This document shows positions 5,958-6,467 of a stretch of 6,467 nt of DNA, piece by piece. The position numbers were made by a program, and so were the translations under genes. Below the pieces are notes generated by a model that saw only the letters and a list, made by a program, of their open reading frames with translations, did no database searches and was not told the origin of the DNA. The DNA is taken from contig CAMOCU010000059.1 in assembly GCA_946610835.1 (NCBI GenBank), positions 1 through 6,467 on the forward strand, written 5' to 3'. This stretch comes from an uncultured Clostridia bacterium (GTDB lineage Bacteria > Bacillota > Clostridia > Oscillospirales > Acutalibacteraceae). Numbering within the stretch: the first letter of the stretch is position 1; each line of letters opens with the position of its first letter.

Positions 5958-6467
5958 TTATTTCCAAAAACTGAGTTTGTCCGGATTCAGCCCGATGTCA
6001 CGCGCGTGAAAAACGGGATTTTGCCTCGCTTTTCTCTGCCGTTCGTAATCGCGCAGCGCGGCGGCCACAGTTCCGGAAAGGATCAGACAGCACGGGATGT
6101 TGATCAGCGTCATGCCGCCCATGGTGATGTCCGCCATTGTCCATGCAAAGTCCATCGGGATAATCGCGCCGGCAAAAATCACCAGCACGCAGAATACATA
6201 AAAGATCCGCATAAACCGCTGCGTCGGCGGACGCTTGCCGTTCATATATGCCAGCGCGTTGTCCACGTAATACAGGTTGCCCAGAAGCGTTGTGAAAGCA
6301 AACAGCACCATAGACACCGTGATGAACACCGGGCCGGCCTTGCCGAACACGGTGGAAATCGCGTTTTGCACATACAGCGCGCCCGACACTTCCGCGTTGT
6401 ACGGCACGCCGGAACTCAGACACATCAGCGCCGTAGCCGTGCACAGCAGCATGGTGTCGATATAAAC
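5958..6467 (-). CDS. C-terminal part of an AGCS-family sodium/alanine-type symporter (5' end outside window)
   Basis: 169 residues are visible; the frame continues beyond the right edge (VYIDTMLLCTATALMCLSSG at the edge), so most of the roughly 450-480-residue protein is missing. That opening segment is typical of the Na+/alanine-glycine symporter (AGCS) family. Three hydrophobic spans follow at about visible residues 45-66, 86-104 and 118-137, then a charged cytoplasmic tail (RDYERQRKAR) with NPVFHARDIGLNPDKLSFW, which also fits the family's usual ending. Known members import alanine, glycine or other small amino acids with sodium at the inner membrane. The exact substrate cannot be read from the C-terminus. 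The stop TAA (5958-5960) lies 24 nt before the cytidylyltransferase gene, so read-through transcription into the cluster is likely. Confidence 0.92.
   Translation of the reverse strand, partial: VYIDTMLLCTATALMCLSSGVPYNAEVSGALYVQNAISTVFGKAGPVFITVSMVLFAFTTLLGNLYYVDNALAYMNGKRPPTQRFMRIFYVFCVLVIFAGAIIPMDFAWTMADITMGGMTLINIPCCLILSGTVAAALRDYERQRKARQNPVFHARDIGLNPDKLSFWK

Overview
The window looks like a chromosomal segment of a fairly GC-rich Firmicute, most likely of the class Clostridia. This rests on the strong AAGGAG/GGAGG ribosome binding sites, an AGCS-type sodium/alanine symporter, a PRK06851-type P-loop ATPase and a secreted-type protein with Ig-like domains. No RNA gene, insertion sequence, CRISPR array or attachment site is visible. 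The organism assignment is inference from these families and not from a marker gene.

Left part, plus strand: the 3' end of a large, probably exported protein (2-856) ends in an Ig-like domain, a ten-cysteine segment and a short aromatic-rich tail. A strong intrinsic terminator follows (873-903). A complete ATPase gene comes next (1012-2085): its first half has an intact Walker A motif, and its second half is a recognisable but degenerate copy of the first.

Middle: 2086-2287 is a non-coding gap between convergent genes. It holds two hairpins that can end transcription from the two sides.

Right part, minus strand, read from right to left: the C-terminal end of a sodium/alanine-type symporter (5958-6467, cut by the window edge), an IspD/TarI-family cytidylyltransferase (5220-5933), an extended short-chain dehydrogenase resembling nucleotide-sugar epimerases/decarboxylases (4072-5148), a ketopantoate-reductase-family dehydrogenase (2974-3996) and a HAD hydrolase (2288-2977). 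Gaps are 24, 71 and 75 nt, and the last two genes overlap by 4 nt (ATGA). They are probably co-transcribed and end at the hairpins in the convergent gap.

Cytidylyltransferase, nucleotide-sugar SDR, NAD(P)-dependent 2-keto reductase and phosphatase together suggest synthesis of a CDP-activated sugar alcohol or similar polyol for a surface polymer, rather than isoprenoid or pantothenate synthesis. This is inferred from family and neighbourhood. No transferase or polymerase that would use the product lies inside the window.
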